A stretch of DNA of 64,000 bases from Hyperoodon ampullatus. Lineage: Eukaryota; Chordata; Mammalia; Artiodactyla; Ziphiidae. The stretch covers positions 2,307,527-2,371,526 of the forward strand of contig OX457074.1 in NCBI GenBank assembly GCA_949752795.1, written 5' to 3'. The translations under genes were made by a program, and so were the position numbers. The notes under the pieces are model-generated. The model was not told the origin of the DNA. It did no database searches and worked only from the letters and a program-made list of their open reading frames with translations. Below are positions 23,261 through 39,646 of this stretch, in pieces. How positions within the stretch are numbered: the stretch's first letter is position 1; every line of letters begins with the position of its first letter.

Positions 23261-24532
23261 ACGGGGAGTCCTGGGTGAACGTTATATGCGGCTGGGAAAT
23301 GATATTTGGAGGAGTTCCCCCTCCCCCCACCAAGAAAGGTGGAGAAACAGAATTGAGAGTGGAATGGATAAATGGGCTAAAGCGTTGGGAACAATTTGGA
23401 TGCCCTAGAGGCCTGGCCTTGTGGGCCAGACAGAACTAGGAGGTGGGGGTCCCCAGGGAGCAGAGCCTCCTCTTCAGAGCTTTCTTGGGGGGAGGGGGTT
23501 CAGTGGAACATCATGGTTCCCAACTACCGGAGATCGGGAAGGTGCTGAGAGTTTTATGTACATAGGTTTACAACTACACGTTCACACCCAGACACCCCAT
23601 CCCATGGTCCTCCACTCACACTGCTTACAGCCCCCCCCATATGCACTGGTACACTTTCTCACACTCACACTCCTGCACTCACATACATTCTCCGCATGTA
23701 AATGAACTCTGTGTCTACCGCGGAACACTTGAAATCCTCCCGTCACACACCTCAAGTACACCCGTCCCCTACACCTGATCTCTAAAAATGCCCACACTCC
23801 CCCAGTGCTGTCCCAAATACATAGAATCTGCCCCCAACTTACCGAAGCACACAGATATCCAGCCTGTGTCCCACCCATCCTCGTGGGGACCCCAGGTTCC
23901 CTGTTCCCTCCAGCAAGCCTAGGCCATCTCTGAAAGTTTTGGAGATAACTTTAACATCACCACACACAGGCTGTGCACCTCCACCCTCTCCATAAGCCCC
24001 TCATCCACACACCTGCCTACCAGGTCCTCTCCAATAGGACCCTCCCTGGACCCAATGATGACTTTCATAGGCCCAAGGCACTTTTGCCTGATGGGTCCCT
24101 TCCTCCATTAAGAATATATTTTTTAATTACACTTTATGACTGCATTGCTGTAAAGACAATAAATAGATTAATATACACTCAACCATTTTCTTCAACCTAA
24201 AATGTTCTCCTTTCTTCTGATTTTAAAAGAAATTAGAACATTATCATGAGCCCTGGGTCCTTCTACTTGGGGCATGTTTGTCTGCCTGTCATTCCCCCCC
24301 ACACACACACCTTGGACCACCTCCCTCCACAAGCACCCAATAGGCAAATTCCCCTCCTTCTCTGTCGCACCTGAACCCACCTTCCACCCACAGCCAGAGA
24401 GACAGACAGACTGAAGGATCCTGGGGACTCTACAGATAGACACCCTCCTCCCACTCTTCCCTTAGAGACACTGGGGGTTTATCTGGGCTGAGGGAGGGAT
24501 CCACAGGAGGAGGAACAGAGGGGTCTGTGTGA

Positions 24533-24535
<3 letters not shown>

Positions 24536-24569
<34 letters not shown>

Positions 24570-24583
24570 GGGTAACAACAAAG

Positions 24584-24615
<32 letters not shown>
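24536..24615 (+). repeat. Compound (GT)n-(GA)n microsatellite in the DLX3 proximal promoter
   Basis: An uninterrupted GT run (about 24537-24567) is followed by a GA run (24587-24614), ending roughly 50 bp before the CCAAT box. Both tracts are long enough to be length-variable. Confidence 0.95.
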
Positions 24616-24618
<3 letters not shown>

Positions 24619-24661
24619 CGAAAGAGCTCAAGAGCATGTTTTGCCTGGAAGGCAAGACTTG

Positions 24662-28458
<3,797 letters not shown>

Positions 28459-29942
28459 GCACCCACCTGGCCTGAACCTCTCACGAAGGAACCCCAGGAC
28501 CAAGCAGAAGGCGCCTCCGTCCTAGCGGACACTCAGGAATCATCGAGGAGCTGAGAGGACACCCCTTTTCCCCCTTCCCTTGCCCCTTCCTCCAGGGACC
28601 CAAGAGCTTCCAGATGAAATTTGCATGGACCAAGGATGCCCCCTGAGTTTCCCTTCCCCTGCCTAGACACTGGGGTGCCCCTCCAGATGTTTGGGAACTT
28701 CACTCCAGCTGGGACAGCTGTTTCCCTTCTGCTCCAAGAGCCTGGATTGGCTTTAAATGGCTCATCACCTTCCAGATTCTAAAACTTAGTACCGAGTCCC
28801 TAGACTGGATTCCTTGGGCACTGGGGACACTGTGGAGCGTCTTCAGGTCAAGCCTGGGCTGGGGCACCAGGCACTGTGGATTCTGGGACCTGCCAGGCCT
28901 AAGCTCCTGCCACGGGGACCTGGGCTGCCCCTTAACTGAGCATTCCCTCCGCCAAAAAGACATTGAACCTTGAGACTGGGACTCAGGGTAGGGACCTCAA
29001 CGAGCCCCGCCCTGAACTTTTAGCCCTCATTTAGGGTTTGAGGGTTAAACCAAAGAAGAGCCCCCAAGTAAGGGAAGCTTTTAATATTTGCGGCTTTAGA
29101 GAGAACTCAAGGAGCACCTCCCCTCCCCCGCTTTGGTCGGAGAGGAGGGGTGGATCCCAGGCACCCTTCCCGAGGACCCATTTCTTCTTCCATGTACAGG
29201 ACTTTGCACAACTTTGGTTTCAAAAGCTGTTGAAAAACAGGACGACAAAGGGCATTGTTAACAGATAGGACCAATCTCCCCTGCGTGGGTGCCTCTGCTC
29301 GCCCGCACCCCACCTATTCCTCTCCTCCAGTAAGTTGGCAGTTTGGGCGCCAAACCCCAAATCTCCAAGGCAAGACAAACCCCAAAACACCCCCTTTCTG
29401 GTGGCCTTGGAAACAGATAATTCCCGCCGAGACGGAGAATGTCGGGTGAGGTGCACGGGGCACAAGGGAGGGGTTATAACTCGGTGCCTTTAGGGGTGAG
29501 GGGTGGCTGTCTGAAGGGTCAGTGGCACTGCCCCTTCCTGGCCCAGACGCCCCCCAGAGCTGACTTTCCTCCACCCCTGATGTGGTCGAACATCGAAGGA
29601 AAGGAGAGGTAGGAGACTGTAGCTATATATATAGTATGTATTTTTTTTAAAGCAACAGAGAGAAGCAGCCTCCTCCCTACTGTGGTTTCCTATTTATGTG
29701 GCCCTTTCCTCCTGGATGTACCTGCCTGTGCGTCGTGAGCTGAGAGAAACAGATGTGGGCTCCGGCTGGATTTGGGTTTGTGGGAGGCGCAGGCGAGAGG
29801 AGAGACGTGGTGGATCTCGAAGAGTCCCACCCCAGGGGTAGAGGAACGAAGCCAAGTCCCACCCCCTCCCAGCCTTCTCATTTCTGCTTTCTTATTGGAC
29901 CCATCTTTATATATAACATTAATAAAAAAGAAGAAAATAACC
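28459..29942 (+). other. DLX3: DLX3 3' UTR with poly(A) signal at 29921-29926
   Basis: About 1.48 kb of non-coding sequence without recognisable transposons follows the stop. It ends at an AATAAA (29921-29926) in an AT-rich stretch after TATATATAACATT. A T-rich patch and the short ATATATATA run near 29622 are the only simple-sequence features. The extent is inferred from the first good AATAAA. Confidence 0.7.
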
Positions 29943-30933
29943 ACTGAGCTCTTTGAACTGGAGGCTAGAGGCAGGCAGCTCTCGGCGGAGGGCCGGGAGT
30001 TGGGGAAGGTGTTTGGTGGGGAAAGAAAGCCCTCTGAGCCTCCAAGGTCTCCTGGGGGAGTCAGAGCCCTGGGGACCTACTACTGGGGCTCTGGGCTCAA
30101 GGACTGGGCTGAGCCTGGCCCCGGATATGAGGTGCTCCTGACCCCATGGCTGCCCCCACGGTCTGGGGAGTGGAGGCTCCCAGCCCTTGGCCCCCCTGAC
30201 TCCACTCTGCTTGGTGGCTTGGCATCCCCTGCCAGCCAGCAGCCCTCCGCCACTGCCACCGGGTCACCTCAGGGCTGCCCTTTGATCTCGGGCTCACGGG
30301 CAGACGCGCTTGCACACGCGTGTAAACCGCCTGCCTCCATGCCCTGGCCCCTCACCCTCCTGTCTATCCCTTTCAGCGGGGCTGAGGGTGAGACCTCAGG
30401 CAGGGGGAACACCACTGCTCCCACAGCTGGCAGGGACCCCAGGCCATTGGGACCCAGGCTGGACCAAGGAAACAGACACGGGGTTTCCACGTTGACCTTC
30501 CCTGGGAGTGCTCGGGCCCTGACTCAGAGCCCTCTTGCTGCTGCGGCTGCCGGCCTGGGCCAGCAGTGCTGCCACCCTCCTATTCCAGCTGCCAGACTCC
30601 GAGACTCTGGGGACAGAGAGCTGGAGGTGGCAGTAGGAACGGAGGGGTGTGTGTGTGAACAAACGTCTTGGCACAGATGGGAGACAGCGTGAATGCACAT
30701 ACACACTTGTGAAGCCACCTCTCTCGCTTATACACACACACGTACCAAGAAACGCATCTCTCTACCATCACACATACACGGACTCCCACCTCAGGCAAAC
30801 GTGTTGCCCTCTGAGGCCAGTACACAGACCCAAACACACACCTGAGACATGGTAGCATCACGCAAATATACAAATCGTACATTCCAAGGGGTACACAGGT
30901 GCACACACACATCGCTCAAGTCACCCGACCATC

Positions 30934-30935
<2 letters not shown>

Positions 30936-30980
<45 letters not shown>
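30936..30980. repeat. (CA)n microsatellite
   Basis: Over 20 CA units. The surrounding 30640-30910 is also CA-rich but degenerate; 29943-30640 shows nothing recognisable. Confidence 0.95.
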
Positions 30981-30983
<3 letters not shown>

Positions 30984-31909
30984 GTATAGGCAGCTCCCTG
31001 TACTGGAAAAAGTCTCGGATGGAGAGTCAGCAACACCACCCAGCAGCCAAAGTGACCCAGCTTAGCCTGGAACCTCTCTGTCAGAATCTCAGTTTCCTCA
31101 TCTGTCAAATGGGAACAACAATCCCCACCCTTTTGGCCTCTGTGGCTACGGTGAGGCACAAAGCAGAATAAGGATGAGAAGGGCCTTGTGGAACAGCAGG
31201 GCTCCAGAACGTGGGGGCCCTCCCGCCCTCACCTCACCCTCTGCCTCTCAGAAACTAGGCCTCCCCTCCCACCACGCCCGAGGGTGGTGCAAGGGAGGAG
31301 GGCCTCCAGCCCACGGACGCCAGCCAGGCTGGCAAGGGTTAAGTGGCAGCTGCCAGGCGGGGCTGAGCTGAGCAGTTTGGGTTGAGGGCTGCGTGCAGGC
31401 AGGAGCAGCGAGGCGGCAGCCGGGCAGACTTACTGGAGACACTGCATTTTATTAGGACTGGGCTGCCAGCAAAGGGAGGGAGAGCGGGAAAAAGCGCAGA
31501 AAGAGAGAGGAAGGAAGGAGGGAGGCTGGGCGGGCGGGCGGGCCGCTGCGGGATGAAAGGATGTTGTAAGCTCCCTAATTCCTCCCTGCTCATCCCTGCT
31601 CCGTCGGGCTGGATGAACTGCCCGGGTGACCTCCCTCAGGGTCAGCCCCGCCCCTCACCTCCCCTTCCTCCTCTCCTCACCTCCAGGCCAGGCAGGTGGC
31701 CCTCTTCACCAGCCCTGGTGGGCAGGAGAGCCACGAGGACAGGGACTTGGGTGGGGGACCTGGCAGAGTGCCTAGAGCCCATCTTGTGCCAGGTGCTTCT
31801 TGACTGCACCCGCTGCCTCGTGACAACCTTCAGGGAGGAAGAGGCGGGCGAGGGAAGCCCAGTCTGCCCTGAGGATCACTGTTCTGCAGACCTTAATAAG
31901 GGCTGGATT

Positions 31910-32085
31910 TGCTAGACTCCTACTCTATGCCAGGCGCTTTGCATGTTATCCTCGCCACAGCCGGGGAGGGGGGTGGTATAGTGCTCAGTTTTCAGATGGG
32001 GAAGCTGAGGCTCAGAGAGGTCCAATCTCTGTCAAGTTCACATAACTAACACATGGCAATGCTGGGATTTGAAGCCCGGTCTGTC
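31910..32085 (-). mobile_element. MIR SINE
   Basis: CTACTCTATGCCAGGCGCTT, then AGATGGGGAAGCTGAGGCTC, read as the MIR complement. Confidence 0.75.
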
Positions 32086-32289
32086 TGGAGAATGGGTTCT
32101 CTTCATGGGCTTTTCTGCAGCTCAGGTTACTAGACGCCAGGGCAGAGTGTCAGAGAGCTGGGCAGCTGTGCCCACCCCAACCCTCCAGCCCTCCTCCCTG
32201 AGTTCTTCGCTGGGAGAAGTGGAGGTGGGAGGGGCTGGGCTTCTTCCCCAGGGCTGATCCTTGGAAAAGCTTAATGCTGTAGTCAGGAA

Positions 32290-32510
32290 TGTGCACGCTG
32301 GAGTCAGCTGACCTGGAGTCAATCCCGCCTCCACTACTTTACTCACTGTGTGATCTTGGGCAAGTCACTTAACCTTTCTAAGCCTCAGTTTTTTCGTCTG
32401 TAACATAGGAATAATGCTACCTGCCTGGCAGGTAGGTGTTGCAAGGACTAAATGGATAATATGTGTAAAACGCTTCACGAGGCACCCAGCACATGGTGCG
32501 TACTGCTCGG
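32290..32510 (+). mobile_element. MIR SINE
   Basis: Contains the MIR core GTGTGATCTTGGGCAAGTCA and CTAAGCCTCAGTTTTTTCGT. Confidence 0.8.
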
Positions 32511-33684
32511 TGTATCAAAGTTGCTGTTGACGATGGTGACAGTGGAGGTGGGGCTCACTACCCACCTAGCCTCCTGCCCCATCCCACCCGCAATGTGCCT
32601 GATTCAGACCCAGGCCCCTGGCTGCACTTACCACATTGGTCGATGCACCGATCTCTAGATGCGCTCCAAAAAGGATTCAACCAATATTTATTGAGCACCT
32701 GCTCTATTCCACGCACTGTTCTAGGAGCCGGTACCACAGCTGACTGAAGCCTGGGGAAGGGAGGCACAGACCTGGGCTACGAGCTCCATGGCCAGAAGCA
32801 GGGCCCACCCTGGACAGGCCCCCAGCTGGGCAAACCTGACGCAGTCAGGGGGACTGGATGGGTTGTCAGAGGAAAGGGCAGGGGCCGTTGGTGGTGGGTG
32901 GGAAGGAAACGTAGAAAGCCTTCACGGGGGAGGTGGGATTTGAATTATGCCTTGAAAGGAGGATGACAGCATGACGGGCAGAGATGGGGGGTCTGGGAAC
33001 ATACTCCCTGGAGACCCCACCTGCAGAAAAACTCCTCTCCTAGGACTCACGGGGGAAGCAGAGGAAGGAGGCTTGTGGCGGAGCCTGAGAGCAGGAGCCT
33101 CGAGGGCCCTCACGGGTTGGCTAGAGTTGACGCTGAAGGGAGGGGAGGCGCGGACCCAGTGGGTCCTTAAAACCTTCCCCGGATGCAAGGCTCAGGGTCT
33201 GGCGCTTCCCAGCCCCCCAGATGTGCTGGGAGCCACGCTGACTCTGAGAGCCTGGAGGAAGGAAGCTCCTGCCCCTCTACTGGAAGGAGACGGCCCCTGG
33301 CCTTCTCACTTGTGGAAGTGGACGAGAAGGATGGTCTCTATCCCTGTCCTTGAGGCCCCTCCCTTTAAGGGGTCCCAGGCACTAATGGATCTTAGAGACC
33401 TCACCCCAAATCAGCCTCTGCACACCACCCGCCTGAGCAACACACCATCACTACCACTTACTCCCCAGACCAGCAGAGCCCCCAACCTCCGCAGGGAAGG
33501 GACTCTGGGCAGCTGAGGCCAACCGGACACTTGATGTGCAGCCTCCCAGCCTAGGGGAGGGCTCTGGTTCGCCAAGTCAGGCTGAGTTGCATCAACCAAG
33601 CCCGGAAGGGATGGAAGAGGAGGGCGGGGGGAGAACAGAGAAGGGGAGGAGAAGGCAGAGCCTTCAGCCAGCACCCTGGCCTCG

Positions 33685-33740
33685 GTTTTTCCAGCTTTAA
33701 TTGCAGCGTTAATCACCTTAACAAGCTGTTTACCAACCGC
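33685..33740. promoter_or_regulatory. Candidate intergenic enhancer: TAAT cores plus FOX site
   Basis: TTTAATTGC (33696-33704), GTTAATC (33709-33715) and TGTTTAC (33727-33733) are packed in 40 bp of otherwise GC-rich, non-repetitive sequence about 3.7 kb past the DLX3 poly(A) signal. Confidence 0.45.
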
Positions 33741-35274
33741 CCGGCAGCCTGAGGCTGGGAGGCTTAGAAGCCAAAAAGTGCTTGGAGATGAGTTTCCTTG
33801 GCCCCAGGGAAGGGGGGCGGGAGGACGGTGTTTATGGGGGCCCTGGTGGGGCTTGGGCCAGAGGCAGCAGGTTGGGGGGATGGCAGAGAAGGCTGGAGCC
33901 AGGGAGTCAGGAAGGCCAGCCTGCAGCTCTTTTCAGGGGCCCAGTCCCCCTCCCCCAGAAGTCAGTTCCTCAGGGTAACCTTCATGGACCCCCAGCCCGG
34001 GCCCCCAGCCCCTGTCTTTGTCCTTTGTCACTCAGCCATGCTGGTCACTGCTAGCGGAGTGATTCTTTCCAGGTCCCCAGTCCTAGCTCTGTGGAGGCAG
34101 AGCCTGTGCCTCACCTTTACTGTCTCGTCCCCCGCTTATAGCACTGGGCATGGACCACGTGGAGAATTATTGTTCACCCTGGGGAGGGTTGCTGGGCTGC
34201 AAAGCAAGGGGCCTGGGGAAGTCTTTTATACCAAGGTCCCTGGGGGCAGAGCTGGGCAGGGTTTGAACTGGGACATCAAGCATGAGGGCAGGAGCTTTGG
34301 TGTGTCCACCCCATGCGCGGAGCGCTGACTGGAGAGCAGGACGCTCAGTGGACATCAATTGCCCAGATGATAAGTGAAAAGAGCTCTTGGGACCCCTCAC
34401 ACAATCCCTCCCGCTCCCATCAGATGAGGGGGTGTGGGGCTGAGGGGGGAATGATAACTGTCCCCCCCCGGCTGTTGGGGGTCAACCAAGACAGTGAGAG
34501 GAGCACCCGGCACCCAATCCCCAATCGCTGCTCCTGAGCAACTGAAGGAACTGACCGTGACCGCACCCTCACTAGGCATCATTTCTTCGGGAAGTGGCCC
34601 CAGAGCGACTGTGTTACTTGCCCAAGGTCACACAGCAAAGGAGGAGCAGTGAATTTAGGAGTCCTCCTGGCAGAGGAGAGAGTGTGGAATTGGCCTGCTG
34701 AGCCCCAAGGTGGGCTGTCTGAGAGAACGAGTGACTTAGGGGCCCAGGGCAGCTGGGATAGACACCCTGGTAGGAGGCAAAGCTGGGGAGGGGATGGAGA
34801 GGGGGCGGGGCCTCAAGGCCCAAACTCCTGGGTTGTGTCCTGGAGCAAATGGGCGCAGGGCTGGCCATGTCTGCTGAGCAGGCAGGGACCAGAGGCTCCA
34901 CACCGTGGAGGGTTAGGTGGGGCGGGGGAGGGGGTATCCCCCCACTCTGGGCAGTTCATCTCGCACCTGGCCAATGGCAGTGGCAGAAGCAGCAGCAGCA
35001 GCGTGCCCTTCCCTGCGCACTGAGGGCGTCTGGCCACATCATGCAACGCGTGTGGCGTTGTCCCATGCCCACCCCTGGGGCCAGTCAGGCCTGCCCTGAG
35101 CTCAGGAATCACCAGTGGGGGAGGGAGGGTGACATGCCCTCAGCTAAGGGAGGGTAAGGGGGAAAGCTGAGGAAGCAGGAGGCCAGAGGAAGCAGGAGGC
35201 TGGCTGGTAAGGAAGGGAAGTCTCCCAAGTGCAGTCTCAGATCCTCCCAAGATCTGAGCAGTGAAGATGCTAAA

Positions 35275-35405
35275 TGGAGCACCTACTGTGCACCAAGCCC
35301 CCAGCCAGGTGCTTTTACAGGCACCATCTCAACTGCCTGGCAAGGGCAGTGCCATTATTATCCCACTTCCCAGGTGAGCTAACTGCGGTTCAAGAGGTTC
35401 AGTAG
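35275..35405 (-). mobile_element. MIR SINE
   Basis: GGAGCACCTACTGTGCACCA to TGCGGTTCAAGAGGTTCAGT. The stretch 33740-35270 holds no recognisable gene or repeat beyond short MIR/L2 fragments near 34100 and 34615. Confidence 0.65.
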
Positions 35406-35614
35406 TTTCCCCTAAAGTCCTCCAGTCTAGCCTTCTGAATCCCTGACCTGTGGGCCTCTCACCACCCCATGACCTCTAAGCCTGAAATGGAGAGAAAGCA
35501 GAGAGGGGGCCAGGCTCAGCTTTCTGTACTGTTCCCAGATCTGCCCTGTGCCCTTAGAGACACCAGGGTGTCATAAAGTAGGACACACATGTGCAAACAC
35601 CCAGGCACACGTAT

Positions 35615-35835
35615 GAATACTTCTGAGCTCTAACCCTGACTTTGACGCTTACTCACTGTGTACCCTCAGGTACACAGTCATTTGCCCTCTCTGAGGCTCA
35701 CCTTCCTCATCTATAAAATGGAGCTAATCATATGTATCTTTCAGGATTTCTGAGGAAATTAAATAACACATATAAAGGGCTTAACACAAAGCTTGGCCCA
35801 GTGATGGAGCTCAATAAACTCTACTGTCAGTTCTA
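35615..35835 (+). mobile_element. MIR SINE
   Basis: TTTGACGCTTACTCACTGTG, then CTGAGGCTCACCTTCCTCAT and TTAACACAAAGCTTGGCCCA. Confidence 0.75.
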
Positions 35836-36096
35836 GATGAAACCAGCTTTTATGCAGTTAGGACACTCCTCAGTTGACCTTGGGAGTTCTAGGTGCCCTC
35901 AATGGGCCCAAAGTTGACCCTTCCTCCTAATGAGGGGAAGTCTCATATAGAATTCCTCCCTCTACTGGGAAAGTCCTTTCTTGATTCCAACCTAAGTCTG
36001 CCACATCCTTCAGATGTAATGGAAGGACAGCCACCCAGGACAGACCCATGTGCTGGGCCTTAGCACCAGCAGAAGGGAAGAGGGCAGAGTTTAATC

Positions 36097-36436
36097 CAGG
36101 CACACCTTGTTTTGTTGTGCTTCGTTTTATTGCACTTCACAGATATTGCCGTTTGTTTTTGTAACAAATTGAAGGTTGTGGCAGCCCCGAGTTGAGCAAG
36201 TGTATCAGCACCATTTTTCCAAAAGCATTATTTTTAAATTAAGGTATTTTTTTTAGACATAATGCTATTGAACACTTAATAGACTACAGTATAGTGTGAA
36301 CAACTATAGTGCAGTGTAAACCTAACTTTTCTATGCACAGGGAAACCAAAAAATTTGTGTGACTCGCTTTATTGCAATATTCATTTTTATTGTGGTGGAC
36401 TAGAACTGAACCCACAATATCTCCGAGGTATGCCTG
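36097..36436 (+). mobile_element. Tigger1-type MITE (Tc1/mariner, pogo group)
   Basis: Terminal inverted ends CAGGCACACCTTGTTTT and GAGGTATGCCTG bracket about 340 bp that contain GACTCGCTTTATTGCAATAT and ACTACAGTATAGTGTGAACA, both typical of Tigger1. The transposase centre is missing. Confidence 0.8.
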
Positions 36437-37094
36437 TATCTTTCAGTTACTAATCAGCTAAAGAGCTGCTTCTCCACATCTATATACTTGCAGTGGTTCA
36501 TTAATTTGTGTTTCCACTGCAACAGGAATATTTTCCCTCATTTATTGGAAGACTAGTGAACAGCATCCTATATCTATCTTGTATCCAGCCACTATACCAA
36601 AATTTTCTTACTTCTGGAAGATTTTTCCCCCCTAAGGTGTCTTGAGTTTTCTAGGTATACAATCAAATATCAGTAAAAAGAAATCTTTTGGTTTTTCTCT
36701 GATTTTTTTTGTCTAGCAGGAGGGATTCTGGGGTTATAGCAGAGGTAATCTTTCATGAATGAAGAAGTCAGGAACTTCATTTGCCTCTGCATTAACTCTG
36801 ATCCAGGCAGGTATGGGATGATCTCACTTCTTCAGACACCTTCTCACCTGGGCTGCTCAGAGGGCTGTCCTGGAAGCACAGTCAGAAGTCCTCACCCTTT
36901 AGCCAGTGTCCTGCGTAACTTCCTCCCCTCTTCACAAAGCAGCTTCTGTCCAGCCCACCCCTCTCTCTGTGGGGTGTTTGGGGAAGACAGTCAGACTAGG
37001 GTTCTGCTCACAGGTGGAGACCAACAGAGGAACAGGGATATCTGGACAAGACACCTCAGGGACAGAGAAGGGTTTCTTGCTTGGCAGTCAGAGA

Positions 37095-37265
37095 TAACAC
37101 TAACAACGAATCCTTGCTGAGTCCTGACTGTGTTATAGTGCCTTTTATTGTTTTAACTCATTTAGTTCTCACCACCCTAAGAAGCACATGCTATTCATTA
37201 TTATCTTCATTTCCCACACGAGGAAGGTGAGGTACAGAGAGGTTAGGAAACGTCCCCAACTTATA
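37095..37265 (-). mobile_element. MIR SINE
   Basis: AACTCATTTAGTTCTCACCA, then CACGAGGAAGGTGAGGTACA. 36440-37090 shows nothing recognised. Confidence 0.65.
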
Positions 37266-37490
37266 TAATGTTATAAACCGATGTTACCTCAATTAAAACA
37301 AAGAAAAAGGGGGGAAAAAGGAACTTGACCATGGTCATAGAGTTGGACTTGAACTAAGGCCTCTGGCTTTCATTTTTTTCTTGTGTGCGTGTCCCTGGGG
37401 ACACTATACTCTTCAACCTTATGTGGTAAGTTGGTGGGACAGAGGAGGATTTAGGCGGATGGGGGAACTGGGGCAAAGGAATAGGTCACC

Positions 37491-37616
37491 ATATCCCCTG
37501 GCATACCTGGCGAATCCCCTGGCATACCTGGTGTATCCCCTGGCATAACTGGTGAATCCCCTGGCATACCTGGTGAATCCCCTGGCATAACTGGTGAATC
37601 CCCTGGCATACCTGGT
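37491..37616 (-). repeat. 21-bp minisatellite, six copies
   Basis: Six exact-length 21-bp units with core CCCCTGGCATAMCTGG, alternating C/A at one position and G/A at the unit start. The unit is a multiple of three, so the - strand frame reads YARGFT(S/R) repeatedly; no homology suggests this is a real protein. Confidence 0.93.
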
Positions 37617-37666
37617 GTATTTCACAATGCACCAAGAGTTCACTCTCCCTGTCTCCATGGCCTTCT

Positions 37667-38135
37667 TCCTTTTTTTAAAAAATAAATTTATTTATTTTTG
37701 TCTGCGTTGGGTCTTCGTCGCTGCACGCGGGCTTTCGCTAGTTGCCTTGAGCAGGGACTATCTTCGTTGCAGTGTGTGGGCTTCTCGTTGCGGTGTCTTG
37801 TCTGTGTTGCGGAGCACGGGCTCTAGGCACGCGGGCTTCAGTAGTTGTGGCGCACAGGCTTAGTTGCTCTGCGGCACGTGGGATCTTCCTGGACCAGGGC
37901 TCGAACCTGTGTCCCTTGCATTGGCAGGCAGATTTTTTTTTTTTTTTCCCAAGGCCTCTTACTGTTGTGGCCTCTCCCGCTGTGGAGCACAGGCTCCGGA
38001 CGCACAGGCTCAGCGGCCATGGCTCACGGGCCTAGCCGCTCCGCGGCATGTGGGATCTTCCCGGACCGGGGCACGAACCCGTGTCCCCTGCATCGGCAGG
38101 CGGACTCTCTACCACTGCGCCACCAGGGAAGTCCC
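37667..38135 (-). mobile_element. Recombinant double SINE (CHR-1 tail/body joined to CHR-2)
   Basis: A CHR-1 body (37667-37930) is followed by poly(T) and a complete CHR-2 body whose outer head ends GGGAAGTCCC, the CHR-1 form. One 13-bp imperfect duplication, TCCATGGCCTTCT / TCCATGACCTTCT (37654-37666, 38136-38148), flanks the whole. The CHR-1 head is missing internally. Confidence 0.8.
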
Positions 38136-38159
38136 TCCATGACCTTCTGAGATATCATT

Positions 38160-38245
38160 CTGATCATTATCCCCACTGCACAGTGAGGAAATAAAGATCC
38201 GGAAAGGTAAAGTGACTTGCCCAAGGCCTCTCAGCTGTGTGTCTG
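38160..38245 (-). mobile_element. MIR fragment
   Basis: TTATCCCCACTGCACAGTGA to AGTGACTTGCCCAAGGCCTC, the complement of the MIR core. 38250-39600 shows nothing recognised. Confidence 0.6.
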
Positions 38246-39611
38246 CATTCCAGAGACTCCATGAAGTTTCTCTGGATGCGGAGACACATTTTGCTTTCCA
38301 AGGGGCTGGGGGAATAATTCTTACTGTTTGGATGGGGCTGCCAAGGGGCTGGGAGTGGGAGGGAGTTGAAGCCAGGGATGGTCCCAGGGCAGATTCAGGC
38401 TTTGGAGAAGGAGGTAGGAGGACCTGAGGACGTCACCAGGGGTGGAAGAAGCCTGCATTGGTGGATCCAGCTGATCCCCCTGGGCTTGGGGAATGTGACA
38501 GGAGCCCAGCAGAGGCATGTCAGCAGCCTCCCACAGTCTGGCTTCCCCCAGGATCTGTTGGAGCAAAGAATTCCCGGTGGCTCCAGGGCTGGGAGGAGGA
38601 GTTTGCAGCAGGCCCCAGCTTGCAGGGGCAGAAAAAGCAGCTCCTGGGGCCAGCCTGAGAGGAGTGGTCTGGTGGTTCTGTGGCAGGCATGGTGGGAAGT
38701 GGGAGGGATGGGACCTGGGCAAGGATCCCATGCCCCCATTCCCACTTAATCCTCTGCCCAGCCCCACGCACTGAGGCCTTCCACCCCAAAGAGAGTGGGA
38801 GCACCAGGCTTGGGGAAGGGGTGGTCAGGCAGAGAAAGGAACCACTGAGGGGAGAGCCCCCCAGTCGGAGAGGGGAGGCCAATGCCCTGCTCTCTGGCAA
38901 CCTCCAGTCTGAGGAGGAAGCACAAGTGCTGATGGGTCAGGCAAAACAGGACAGAAAAGATGATCGCGGGGAGAGGCTTCTAGGCCAAGGGGATTCCTGA
39001 GCAGAGAGGGGAAGGAATGATACCCTCCAGGGAGCCTCATGACTGGAGTGGGATAATCTAGATGCCATGCTCCTGGCCTCATGATTTGGCCTGTATGTTA
39101 TGCATCAGCTTGAAGTGGGGAGGGGGAGAGAATGGGGGCTACAAGCCAGAGTGGAAGTCCTCAGGCTGGCCAAAGGATCTGACCCAAAATTCAACTGAAC
39201 TCTGAAAGGGCATGGTTCAGATGAAGCTCAGAGGAATATATTCCACATATGTTCCACAGAAAGTAGAACCCTCCCCTGGAAATGAAGTAACCTCTCCATT
39301 TTGGGGCCAGAGAGACTGAAGGCCTGGCACTGCACAGAGGTGAATCAGAAACCTTGGTGTTTGGAGGAAGCTTGAAGCCAACTCCTTTCCCTTCCTGGGC
39401 TGGCAGACACATCCCCCAGGATGCCACTGGGGCTGAGTACCTTAGAGACATCAAACTATGGGGACTGAAAAGAGCTGCAGAAGGCATCCATTCTGGTGGG
39501 AGAAGCAAAGCCCTGTACTCCGGGAGCCTCCAGTCTGATGGGAGAGACAGGCTGTGCTTTACAATGCCCCAGACTGGAGTGGAAAGTGGTGGTGGATACA
39601 CATCAACCCCT

Positions 39612-39612
<1 letters not shown>

Positions 39613-39643
<31 letters not shown>
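39613..39643. repeat. (CA)n microsatellite
   Basis: About 15 CA units. 39660-41700 beyond it contains TG-rich, otherwise unassigned sequence. Confidence 0.95.

Positions 39644-39646
<3 letters not shown>

Noticed and set aside
38250..39600. Overlapping open frames of 100-150 codons on both strands
   Set aside because: None shows a recognised domain or splice structure; comparable frames on both strands point to chance.
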